From positions 1 to 53,390 of the forward strand of contig JABYQR010000308.1 of NCBI GenBank assembly GCA_022592445.1: 53,390 nt of DNA, in the 5' to 3' direction. Below are positions 43,443-53,390 of this stretch, in pieces. Both the position numbers and the translations under genes were made by a program. Under the pieces are notes generated by a model. It had not been told where the DNA came from, did no database searches, and worked only from the letters and a program-made list of their open reading frames with translations. The DNA is from Cytidiella melzeri (taxonomy: Eukaryota; Basidiomycota; Agaricomycetes; Polyporales; Irpicaceae). The stretch's first letter is position 1. Every line of letters begins with the position of its first letter.

Positions 43443-44689
43443 AAGTGGAATATATGTGCGAGGGGTAGAGGCTGTTAAGCTTTGAAGATGAGTCTTATTA
43501 TTCTTGCTGCTTCAGCAGCTCTGCTTATATACATGTCTGTATCTACTTATGTAAGCGACTACTATACATGTCTACTTCAGCTATTCTACTGTACTACTAA
43601 GTGCATGACTCATGCATGATTCATGCTATGAGTGCATGACTCATGCATGACTCATTGTATGACTAGGTTCAGCACTTGTACCAGAGGCGTACATGATGAG
43701 TAAATGACTCATGCTAGTACTTGTCCTCAGATGTATGCTTTAGGCATCCTCTGGAGTCATATGTGCTTTCCATGTCATTTCCTATGCTACTAGAACACAG
43801 GCGTACATATATGACTAGTACTACTACAACCCATATCTGTACGTCTCAGCTAATGTGATGGTTACTACTAGAGTTTCCATATACGGCTGCATAATTCCCA
43901 TACTAAGACTGTGGGAACTCTGCTACCTAAAGCGTCCTTGTAATAAGGCGTGGGAAACTACATATCATATCATATTATATTATATATAGTTTTAACAATC
44001 ATCATCATTTCCCTTGTCGTCATCATCCACATGAGTTCACTTATCGTTCCTCCACCCCTGTTGTCACTTCCTCGCTCTTCATAGAGTTTGGTTGTGTTCT
44101 TGACACCAACATGTTGCTTTTTTGGGTATGTCACAGGTCCTATTTGTTAAAACTATATAATATGATATGTAGTTTCCCACGCCTTATTACAAGGACACTT
44201 TAAGGTAGCAGAGTTCCCACAGTCTTGGTATGGGAATTATGCAGCCGTATATGGAAACTCTAGTAGTAACCATCACATTAGCTGATACATACAGATATGG
44301 GTTGTGTAGACTAAGTAGTATAGCACTATAGGTTTACTGCACATATATGTACACCTGTGTTCTAGTAGCATAGGAATTGACATGGAAAGCACGTAGTACA
44401 ACTCCAGAGGATGCCTAAAGCATACATCTGAGAACAAGTACTAGCATGAGTCATTTACTCATTATGTACACCTCTGGTACAAGTGCTGAGCCTAGTCATA
44501 CAATGAGTCATGCATGAGTCATGCACTTAGTAATACAGTAGAATAGCTGAAGTAGACATGTATAGTAGTTGCTTACATAAGTAGATACAGACATGTATAT
44601 AAGCAGAGCTGCTGAAGCAGCAAGAATAATAAGACTCATCTTCAAAGCTTAACAGCCTCTACCCCTCGCACACATATTCCACTTTGTTA
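43438..44689. repeat. Large inverted repeat: arms of ~560 and 545 bp
   Basis: The left arm 43438-43997 is the reverse complement of the right arm 44145-44689, with high identity. The spacer is 147 bp. Read in the right-arm direction each unit runs from TGTTAAAACTATATA to CCACTTTGTTA. It carries a TATA box (TGTATATAAGCAGAG near 44597). TGTTA is found at both ends of both arms, so it may be part of the unit or a shared target. It could be a foldback element or two head-to-head LTRs. No coding sequence. Confidence 0.8.
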
Positions 44690-44817
44690 CTATTGTCAAT
44701 TTGTTGCTAGAAAAATACGGTCACAACCCCTTCCCATTACAATTGAAAAAGTACAGTACAATAAGCTTAGAACAAACAATAATGTTCATGAAATTTTATC
44801 CAAATCTCGAAGTGCTG

Positions 44818-45140
44818 TCACTGAGTGCATGGATTCACGTACCAGGCGTTCAGGCGCCCTCCTGTCTTTTTTTTTTCGTTCTCCGCTCCCAAAACAGCAA
44901 GGTGCGCCCGGACCGTCTGCAACGCAGGACTTGAAGGTGAGTAGTTGCGTGTCGTGCCAATGGCCAGGGAAAGAACGCAGTCTGACATGGCAAACAATGC
45001 GATATTGCCAGCGCCGATGGTCACATTCCAACACCCACAATTGCGAGTGGTCGAGGACGAGGTGAATATTCGTGTCCCATCCGCGGGAGTTGTGTACGTG
45101 ACATTTCTGACAGTCGTCACTGTGAATGCCTGTTAGGACT
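44818..45140 (-). CDS. Possible ORF of unknown function
   Basis: A minus-strand frame reads AFTVTTVRNVTYTTPADG, TRIFTSSSTTRN and TIGAGNIALFAMSDCVLSLA. It has plausible codon use and a hydrophobic middle. No family was recognised. Alternative frames on both strands are also open, so the call is weak. Confidence 0.2.
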
Positions 45141-45261
45141 CCCTGGACGATCGTCCTCGCACCGCCGAGTATGGTATAATGCACTCTATTCAATTGATGG
45201 AAGACACCTGCCAAACTTGGGCTTCGACCAACACGCTTCCATGCTTCACGCTATCGATGCT

Positions 45262-45278
45262 CCCACTATATATATATA
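45262..45278 (+). promoter_or_regulatory. TATA box of the DUF2235 gene
   Basis: ACTATATATATATACC lies about 50-60 nt upstream of the start codon at 45323. Confidence 0.5.
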
Positions 45279-45322
45279 CCTCTCTTCAACGGTGAGTCCC
45301 AACTCTTCAAGCATCCTCCCTT

Positions 45323-47558
45323 ATGTCTGTCTCAGGTTTGCAGCAAAGGACTCCCCGCCACTCACATTCGTCCTCAGATGATACCTTGTACAATGTCGAC
45401 CCTCACCACGATACCGCTGGCCGATTCTGGAAAGACAGCGAGCGCATCTGGGTTCCTCCCAGCCACCCACAGCGCACTCTAGTTCTGTGCTTTGATGGCA
45501 CTGGCGATGAATTCGACTCGGATGTACGTACTCCTTATATCGACGGCGGCCATACTGATCCTGAAAACATTCGCCACAGAATTCGAACGTCGTACAACTA
45601 TGTTCGATGTTGAAGAAAGACGACACAACGCAGCAGCTTGTTTACTACCAGGTCAGTTTGCCACTCGTATCTGCCTCAAAGCGATGACACCGACAACCTC
45701 CACAGACAGGAATTGGCACATACGCCGATTCTAGTTTCCCTCCATTTGCATACATCTCGGCGACCTTGGATGAGATGTTCGCAATCAAGCTTGGTACCCA
45801 TATTAAAGGTAAAGCCTTGTTCGGTACGGCCTCTGTATACTACCTTAATCACCTGTACAGATGGATACGCTTTCCTCATGCAAAACTGTATGTCCACTTG
45901 TCATTGATGAGCATAATTCCAAACGAACACCTTGACGCATCGTTAGACACATACGGCGACAAGATCTGCATATTCGGCTTCTCTCGGGGCGCATACACCG
46001 CCAGAGCGCTGGCTGGTATGCTTCAAAAGGTATCCCTCTGGTTGTTTCAGGTTGCTGTGGGGAGTCAAGTTGATCCCGTGCCTCTAGATCGGCTTACTCC
46101 CACTTCACAACTTCGAGCAGATACCCTACGCATACAACATGTATAAGCGCGAGGATGCTGAAGGGCTCGAGCTTAGCGAGCTGTTCAAGCGCACGTTTTG
46201 CCGTCAAGTGCACGTCGACTTTCTAGGAGTCTGGTAGGCGGTTATATGCGCAGATAAAACATGTCTGCTGACTTCCTTCGAGGGACACCGTCGCTTCTGT
46301 AGGAGCGGTCCCTCGGTACCTGCCTTTCGTGAGCGAGAACAACGGTATCAGGCACCTGCGCCATGCTCTAGCACTAGACGAGCGCCGCATCAAGTTTCTA
46401 CCCAATTATTGCGTCGATCCCAGACTGAAGCGGGACAAACATCGGGACGAGAGCGATTCACCGCCGCAAATACGACGAACCACATCCATTGCAAAAGCTT
46501 TCGAAGACGAGATCAACGCCAGAGACGAAGCCACTGACGTCAAGGAAGTATGGTTCGCTGGGGTACACTGTGGTAGGTGACTTTGCTACCCATTGAAACG
46601 TCAGAGTCTCACTTTTCGTGCTTCTACATAAGACGTTGGAGGAGGCTCAGTAAAAAACAATACGCCCCATGCTCTCTCTCGTATCCCTCTCCGTTGGATG
46701 ATCCGCGAATCTTTCCGGTGTAACACAGGCATTATCTTCGACGCCGTCATGCTTCAGCAAATCGGCCTCAACATCAAGCGCAGCATTCACGGGGACGCCG
46801 TCCTCCTCGACGTGCCCAGCCGCATTCCTGCTTCTCCACCACCGTCGTCGTCCCAAGATCGCCAAAACACCGCGACACTCGTCCGGTTCTGCATCGCCCT
46901 GATACACATCTCATGGGCTGCGTTTTCTTACCCGTTCTCCCGCCTCGCCGCCATATCACACACGTCCATGGACGCTGCCACGCACGCGAAACATCGTCGG
47001 CAGACCATCCCGGCACGGCGACAAGACCCGTCTGAATACAAGCTCCGAGACGACATTGATGCGACATACGAAGCGGAAGAGGAAAAGAAGGACGCGTTGA
47101 GCCCGCTGTACGACCAACTGATGGCGAACTGGGTTTGGATCGTCATGGAGTATTTGCCCATGCGGATCAAAAAGCAAAAGGCGATCGTAGAAGGGATTGA
47201 GAGTTCGGAAGGTTTCAAATGGATGTATGTCCCGAGTCTTTTTTCTCCTTGTATTGAAGCGGCTGACGTCTAGTAATATGTTTTCCTCCTTGTCTCTCTG
47301 TCTCCCTCTTTTCACAGCGTCAACCAAGGCCGTGGTCGACAAATATACAAGGATGAGATGGACGAAGGGATGAAGGTGCACCGGTCGGTCAAGACACGGC
47401 TAGAGGCAGGCAAAATCTTTTACGACGGCCACCACTACGTCCCGCGGGCCCGACCGAGCATCCTGACCGACAGGGAGAAGAAACGAATGGAGATTAGGAA
47501 TTTGGAGCATCACGAGTGGAACGTCGACGTGCCGGAGCATTGGGAGTGGGTCGATTGA
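45323..47558 (+). CDS. DUF2235 alpha/beta hydrolase
   Basis: Predicted serine hydrolase of the DUF2235 family (the fold of bacterial Tle1-like phospholipases); common in fungi, natural substrate unknown. Exons 45323-45523, 45580-45651, 45706-45808, 45861-45887, 45947-46029, 46088-46233, 46283-46572, 46633-47224 and 47318-47558 join in frame to 584 residues. Motifs: LVLCFDGTGDEFDSD-NSNVVQL near the start; the nucleophile elbow IFGFSRGAYTAR (GxSxGA); DFLGVWDTVASVGAVP; and EVWFAGVHCDVGGG with the catalytic Asp/His region. The C-terminal third is charged and ends WNVDVPEHWEWVD. No signal peptide or membrane segment is evident at the N-terminus. One hydrophobic stretch (RFCIALIHISWAAFSYPF, about two thirds through) may touch membranes. 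Confidence 0.85.
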
Positions 47559-48240
47559 GGCTGAGTGCGTACTCGGTCAGGATAAAGGAAAAGAAACAGT
47601 GTAATTGTAGGTGGTCATGCGAGTGTGCTGGCCTGAGTCCCGTTCTGTCTCTGGTACAGCCACAAGTTCCTTCCTCAAATTTGTACGCTTAACTCTGGGG
47701 AAAACATAACGAAGTATGGCAGTGCTCACGCAGAAGCCGTGCAGAGAGTCTGTATGTTCGTCATCATCACAAGGTTTCAAAATAGTGGTACTGTCGTTGG
47801 GCCCCTTTTGCAAATCCCCGTGCCTCATCCTTGTTACCGGCAAAGGTAGACATATATCTTATCTACACACACAGTTGTATGTCTTCTCGAATCATTAAGT
47901 GGACATGAATTATACCGAGTGTTACCGGTACATTTTGGACTGTCATTGCTTGTTCGGTAAGTAATTATACCCCACCTGGGCCTCCCCCATACAAAGGTGT
48001 GTAAGCCTGGCAAGCGCCCCCCCTTTGCCAGGCTTACATGCCCATCTTGGCTAAGGAGCGCATACTAAGTAATAAACAGCCAGATAATGTTTTATTCCCT
48101 GTAGAGTAAAGACTAGCGGCAGCCGGTTTCAAGTGTTTTGATAAGCATGTGACATGTTACCAAACATAGTGTGATGACGTGAGCCTGTCTAGACCGTGGT
48201 TCTCCCATCAACATAGCACGCCCCTCTCAACGTCAAGTTC
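47559..48240. other. Intergenic, no gene recognised
   Basis: 3' flank of the DUF2235 gene. It contains a hairpin at 48000-48038 (see separate entry). Confidence 0.4.
48000..48038. other. Perfect 14-bp hairpin with a C-rich loop
   Basis: TGTAAGCCTGGCAA (48000-48013) and its exact reverse complement (48025-48038) enclose an 11-nt loop rich in C. It has no T-run after it and no gene nearby that needs it. Confidence 0.7.
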
Positions 48241-48690
48241 CTCCCATCAATACTGAGTGTCGCCCATCATTACTGAGTGTCCTCCGTCGCTGCCTTCTTC
48301 GCCGCCGCCCTCCTGCCCCCCGCCCTCTCTCTGGCGCTCCCCTGTTATCAGTGACATCTCCCATCAGTACCTCGTTCCCTGCCGTTCTTCCACTCCTCCA
48401 TCATCCCTCCGGCGCTCCCCTCTCCATCACAACATCCCTCCATCAATGTCACTCAACAGGCTCTTCCTCGCCACTGTTCTCCCGCCCTCCCTCCCCTGGT
48501 GCCTTGGCGCCTTCCTTGTGGTGCTCCCTTATGTCCGGATCTTTGTTGTGCCCTTCCGCTGGCGCTCCCTTCCCTATGATGGCGTACCTCTCACCACTCT
48601 TCTGCCGTCCTGTCCTCCCGTCGTTGATGCCCACCCCTCCATCAACGCCATTGTTGTTGGCGTTCCTCAACCTCTATGTTTGAAAGTTAC
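48240..48690. repeat. C-rich low-complexity block
   Basis: Repeated CTCCCATCA, CGGCGCTCCC, CCTCCATCA and CGCTGGCGCTCCC words. Open frames across it (for example 48257-48709) are Pro/Ser/Leu-rich products of the repeats and are not called as genes. Confidence 0.55.
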
Positions 48691-48693
48691 GAG

Positions 48694-49187
48694 TGTAGGG
48701 GATGACTAGGAGAGTCAACTAACTCTGGGAGTAAGTGTCTTATTATTTCTCTGCTCTCTAGGAGCTGTATATATACATGTCTGTAACTAGATTACTAATG
48801 CTACAGTAATGTCATATGAGTAAGGATTGGTAAGGATTGGTAATCCTATGAGTAATGATTGGTAATGCACAGTCCTGCTTGCTAATACTACTGAATAGAG
48901 AATGTAAGCGATGACTGAGCATCCTACATAACTGAATAGTGCTGACTGAGCCTTTAGTAAGCTCAATACATTTGGTATATGAAATATGAGTCATGCAGAA
49001 GCCTCATGGTACTTCTGCTATTCAGTCATGGAAACTACTGGAACACGATGCCATATGGTGCAAGTATCACATCGTGTGTGACCATAAGGATGGTGGAATC
49101 ACATGCTATGTACTATCTAATCTTTATCTATCTACATTGTCCATAGATCCAAAGTCCGATAATCAGCGATACAATCTCGCTTTGACA
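48694..49187 (-). mobile_element. 3' LTR of the Ty1/copia element, 494 bp
   Basis: On the minus strand it starts TGTCAAAGCG directly after a polypurine tract (AAGTGGGAG) and ends CCCCTACA. The pol stop lies 58 bp upstream (49245-49247). The 5' LTR is beyond the right edge of the window. Confidence 0.7.
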
Positions 49188-49244
49188 CTCCCACTTGATG
49201 CCAACATCATTTTGCTTTGAGCTACTTTGAATGACAGCATCTCG

Positions 49245-52200
49245 TTAGGGTGCAGTGAAGTTCACTAGTCCAAGACTCCCACTGAATTTAGACTGTTTCT
49301 GAAATGCCAATGACTTGGTCATACTGTACCTTTACGACCGTAGCGGGCATGGGTTGTGACCGTGACACCCCATGTTGTTAAAATTTAGCAACAAATTGCC
49401 GGTGGGACCTGTGACATGGGCCGAAATAACAACATGTATGATAACAACATGTCGGGCACCTCGGGACCCATCGAAGCGCTGAAGTAAAGACAGAGTTTTA
49501 GAACATGAATCCCCCGGTTGTTACCACAATAAGAAACATGCTTATATCACTTTGTATTCATCAACCGTACCTCAGAAAACCTTTCAATTCAAGGTTAAGG
49601 TTGAAACAATCAAAGTGTAGTCCGCAACCAATGAGAGAGCGCGAAGAACCCGATATGGAACTTTGTAGCGCCGCCCTGAGTGTGGCCCGTGGCCATGCTT
49701 TCAATTCTCCTTCCTCCATGGTATGCATGTTCAGTGAACATACATTGAAGTCTTCTACATAAGTTCATTATAGAAGCATAGCTATTTTATTTGACTAAGC
49801 AAAACTTGCCGCCAGAATGAACAGCTGTGGTGAACTATCCGTTACGGCGGGGCTTGAATCCTGACACAATTGGGCTGAGAGGAATGAAAATACATGAGGG
49901 AGCTGTTGCTCACGGTTAATTGCTTCCCCTACCTGTCCTTCACCAATGTCTACTGAGGCCCATGTCACTGACCTCACATGGCCACCTACTGCAAAATGTA
50001 TCTCTACATACAATGGTTTTACTCCCTTTGCGCCGCAGGCCCGACAAATCCAGTTGTAGAGAACTCGTAATTTTAACAACATGAGCCCTCCGTGACCCGT
50101 GACATTGACCAAAATAACAACAAAAGTCGACCTCACCGTGACCGTGACCCCCGCTACGGTCGTAAAGGTACAGTAATATCAGCAACTTGGTCTTCAGTTG
50201 GGATGGCATAGAGTTCTGCCTTTTTGTCTTCATTTATGAACTCGCAAACATAGTGGTAACAAATGTCAATGTGCTTTGAACGAGCTTCAATCTTTGGATT
50301 CTTTGTGAAGAAAATGGCACCATGGTTGTTGCAATAGATTGTAGTGGGACCTCTTGGTGACATATCCAATTCCGTAAGCATAGTACATATCCAAGCACAC
50401 TGCCTCGCTGTGTCGCATAATGCCATGTACTCTGCTTCCATTGAAGAGAGTGCTACAGTCTTCTGTTTCCTCGAGACCCATGACACTGCGCCTTTGGCCA
50501 GAAGGAATGCATAGCCAGTAGTGGAGTGTCTATCGTCTTTGTTCTCAGCCCAGTCTGCGTCTGAGTACCCAACTAGTCCAGATTGGCTGCGTCCATCATA
50601 CTTGATAGCATATGACTGAGTACCAAGTAGATAACGGAGTATGTACTTTGCAGCATTCATATGGATCTGAGTGGGATTTGACATATACTGAGAAAGACGT
50701 ATGACAGCATATGAAATGTCGGGACGAGTACCAATCATAACATATATGAGTGTACCAATCAAGGCTTGATACAAACTCCTAAGCTCATGTTCCGCTGTAT
50801 AGTCGGAATCTGCTTTACGAAGTTCTAGTCCAGATGGTAAAGGTGTACGGGCAGGATTAGCATTGATCATTTGAAAACGTTTAAGAGCATCTTCAATGTA
50901 CGACCCTTGAGAAAGGTAGAGTGTACGCTCTTTACGATTTCTATGCACTTGCATGCCTAGGATTAGCTTTGCTTCTCCTAAGTCACGCATCTCATATTGA
51001 TTCATGAGATTTGTTTTGAGTGCTTTGATCCCAGCTTTATCGTTGCCAATAGGAAATATGTCATCAACATAGAGGATAAGCATCAAAGTCCCCCCTTGTT
51101 GGTGATATATGTATACACCAGCATCGGACTCAATATGTTCAAAGCCCAAAGCTACAAGCGTATTGTGTATTTTGATATTCCAAGTTCGTGAAGCTTGTTT
51201 AAGTCCATAAATGGCTTTCTTAAGCAAACAAACATGGTTCTCTTTTCCCTTCTCTACGAAACCTTCTGGTTGTTCCATATAGATTTCCTCATCCAGTTCG
51301 CCGTACAGGAATGCTGTTTTTACGTCCAGTGCCTCAATTTCCCAATTCTCGAGTGCAGCTATAGCTAGTAGCGTGCGGATGGACTCAAAACATGCGACTG
51401 GTGAGAAGGTTTCTTGATAATCGATTCCTTCAACTTGCGTGAAGCCTTTTGCTACAAGACGTGCTTTGTAACGACCGTCAGATTTGACTGCAAAGACCCA
51501 TTTGCATTTGACTATTTTTCGTGAAGGATCTGGTCGTTTAACAAGCTTCCAAGTGCCATTCTTCATTTGAGAGGCAATTTCGTCTTGTGCAGCAGCGTAC
51601 CATAAATCTCTATTGTCACTTTTCATCGCTTGTTTCCAAGTCTGAGGAAATTCGTTCATTGCAAACGCCGTGACATATGAAGACAATATATGTTCTAGAG
51701 ATTCAGATTGACCCTCCGATTGACTCGGTAGATCAGATGGGAGATCAATGTTCGATTCCTCCGGTGTCAAAGGTAATCTAGAAGATCCAGGTACTGGATT
51801 AGACGCTGTACGTCTTACTGGTCCAGGTACTGCTGGCTTCGTTGATACTCTCCATTTAGCCGTTTGCTCCTTTTGTCGCTTTTCAACACCCTTATCGCGT
51901 GCAACTGCCTGTTCATTACGCTTCACTTCGTCGACTGGATTAAAGCCAAGCGAAGGATTCTTTCCAGCAGTTGATCTCTTTGGTCGAGACGGTGGTTGCT
52001 GCTGTACTGGTTGACGTGCGTTTGAACGTGAAGGCTGAGGCAGTGCTTGCTGTGGTCTACTGACTGGTGTGCCGCGGGTATTACGACTGGGTGCTCTCGG
52101 CTGAGGTACAGGCTGCTGAGGAGGATTCTGCGGTTCTTGTTGTCTTGGATGATTATCATCTCTATCATCAAGCTCATTGTGACCAGCATCATCGTCCTCA

Positions 52201-53390
52201 TCAACAAAAGGTAAATTGATATCATGTAGAGGTTGTGGATTATCGTCGGATTGGGGTTGTTTGGAAAGAGAAGTATCAAGATTGGTACAATATGGGAAAG
52301 TATTCTCGTCAAACTTTACGTCGGTCGCTAAGACTATCCGTTGTTTATCCCAGAACCGGTAACCCTTAAGACCAGGTTCATATCCAACGAATATCATAGG
52401 AGCTGCCTTGGCAGACAGCTTGTTCTGACGACGTTCCTTGTGTATAAAGACGTATGCGCGACATCCAAATACACGAAGGCGAGAAATATCAGGTTTTTCA
52501 CCCAAAAATTTCTCAATAGGTGTGTGCCAATTAAGACGCTGACTTGGTAGGCGGTTATAAACATATACGGCAGCCTCGCATGACAACTTCCAAAAGCCGT
52601 TAGAAAGACCAGCATGGTAACGCATGGCTTCTGCTTTATAAACAATTGTCTGCTGCCATCGTTCCGCTCTACCATTCTGCTGATGTGAATAAGGCGTGGA
52701 TGTCTGACGTTCTATACCATACTGATGTAGGTATTTAGTAAACTCATCATTCAAGAACTCTGTACCCCTATCACTGTGAAACTTCTTCATCTTTTGACCA
52801 GTCTGGTTTTCCGCCCATGTTTTCCATCTCTTAAACTCGGATAATGCTTGGTTTTTATGCTTGAGGTAACATTGTTCCCCCATACCAGTAGCATTGTCTA
52901 AGAGAGTCATGGCGTACTTATAACCATCAATCAAAAGCAAAGGAAATTCAACTAAGTCCAAGTGACCAGTTCTAGTGGCTCCTTGGCTCGTGATAAAGAG
53001 GGTGGTTTTGGAAGTTGCTTTCCTCGACCAAGTTCACATCCGTGGCATGGAGCAGTTGAGACGGAACAGAGATACGCTCAGGTAATCCCTTAGTCCCTTT
53101 GTGAAGATTCTCAACAATGCGCTTCCACGGATGTCCTAGCCTATTATGCCACAACAGAAAATTATCAGAGGTCTTTATGGCTGCTACTGTCTCTTGTCGT
53201 TTTACTATGCGCGCATTTATGTGGTACATTCCTGCGTTGTCACAGTTTCCATACAGGAAATCTTTGCCCTTGTTTTGTATAGTCCAGCCTTTCGCTGTGA
53301 TTTGACTTGTATAGCCATTGGCCAAAGCCTTACAAGGTGCAAAGAATCGAGTAACTGCGTCTGGGATATAAAGAACATTCTGAAGGGTGG
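49245..53390 (-). pseudogene. Ty1/copia pol polyprotein, defective and cut by the window
   Basis: Retrotransposon polyprotein, enzyme order integrase then reverse transcriptase then RNase H, as in Ty1/copia. From 53325: GAG-pre-integrase domain (LLWHNRLGHPWKRIVENL). The zinc-type CHGCELGRGK segment sits in another frame, so two small shifts are needed between about 52960 and 53060. The long frame 52961-50154 then has FHSDRGTEF and HQQNGRAER (integrase catalytic region) and LRVFGCRAYVFI. A Pro/Gln-rich linker follows, then WVFAVKSDGRYKARLVAKGF, LILYVDDI (RT active site), DADWAENKDDRHSTTGYAF and LSSMEAEYMAL (RNase H). The last codons are broken by the TA element: ADI continues as MTKSLAFQ after it, to TAA at 49245. 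Confidence 0.88.
49324..50173. mobile_element. 850-bp terminal-inverted-repeat element with TA duplication
   Basis: The ends are 24-bp perfect inverted repeats beginning CTGTACCTTTACGACC. They are flanked by TA on both sides (49322-49323 and 50174-50175). Removing the element and one TA restores the copia frame (ADI-MTKS). The inner parts of the ends are weaker repeats with GTGACCGTGAC and TGTTGTTAAAATT words. No transposase frame, so it is a MITE-like non-autonomous element of a TA-targeting family. Confidence 0.85.

Noticed and set aside
48257..48709. 150-residue Pro/Ser-rich ORF
   Set aside because: Follows C-rich repeated words; the frame has no independent sign of coding.
49795..50136. 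113-residue ORF inside the TA element
   Set aside because: No transposase motif; partly overlaps the terminal repeat region.

Overview
The window looks like a chromosome segment of a filamentous basidiomycete. The reasons are many introns of 45-70 nt, a DUF6534-type seven-helix membrane protein family typical of Agaricomycetes, Plavaka-type and KDZ/CxC-type transposon genes, Ty1/copia and other LTR elements, and simple-sequence arrays. A Rhizoctonia/Ceratobasidium-like fungus is my best guess, but this is inference. No rRNA, tRNA or CRISPR was seen.

Host genes sit in islands. They are a DUF6534 membrane protein (12035-14174, -), a small heat-shock-like alpha-crystallin protein (15267-16304, +), a SAM methyltransferase (16667-17824, +) that converges on a 14-exon Baeyer-Villiger-type flavin monooxygenase (17948-27952, -), an Srs2/UvrD DNA helicase (29326-33280, -), and a DUF2235 alpha/beta hydrolase (45323-47558, +). 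Decayed host genes are an MFS transporter N-terminal half abutting an aminotransferase C-terminal half (39508-40918).

Mobile DNA fills the rest. 1-6343 is a decayed Plavaka-type element interrupted by a solo LTR and by a ~1.85 kb GC-rich insert, both inside introns. 6831-11400 is a nest: a KDZ-associated CxC gene broken by a 758-bp LTR, itself broken by a 1761-bp element full of simple repeats. 20134-27587 is a 7454-nt intron of the monooxygenase gene that contains a second element with two divergent genes. 35.8-44.7 kb holds more solo LTRs and a ~550-bp inverted repeat. 48694 to the right end is a Ty1/copia element (minus strand) broken by an 850-bp TA-flanked terminal-inverted-repeat element.

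The most interesting observation is that the two transposase-bearing elements (1-6343 and ~20.7-27.1 kb) both carry a second, spliced gene of one protein family with matching exon lengths and intron phases. I do not recognise this family. In one element it follows the transposase on the same strand. In the other it is divergently transcribed from it. It looks like a conserved partner of these transposases.

Coding joins below were made by eye from splice sites and reading frame; no alignment or database search was run.
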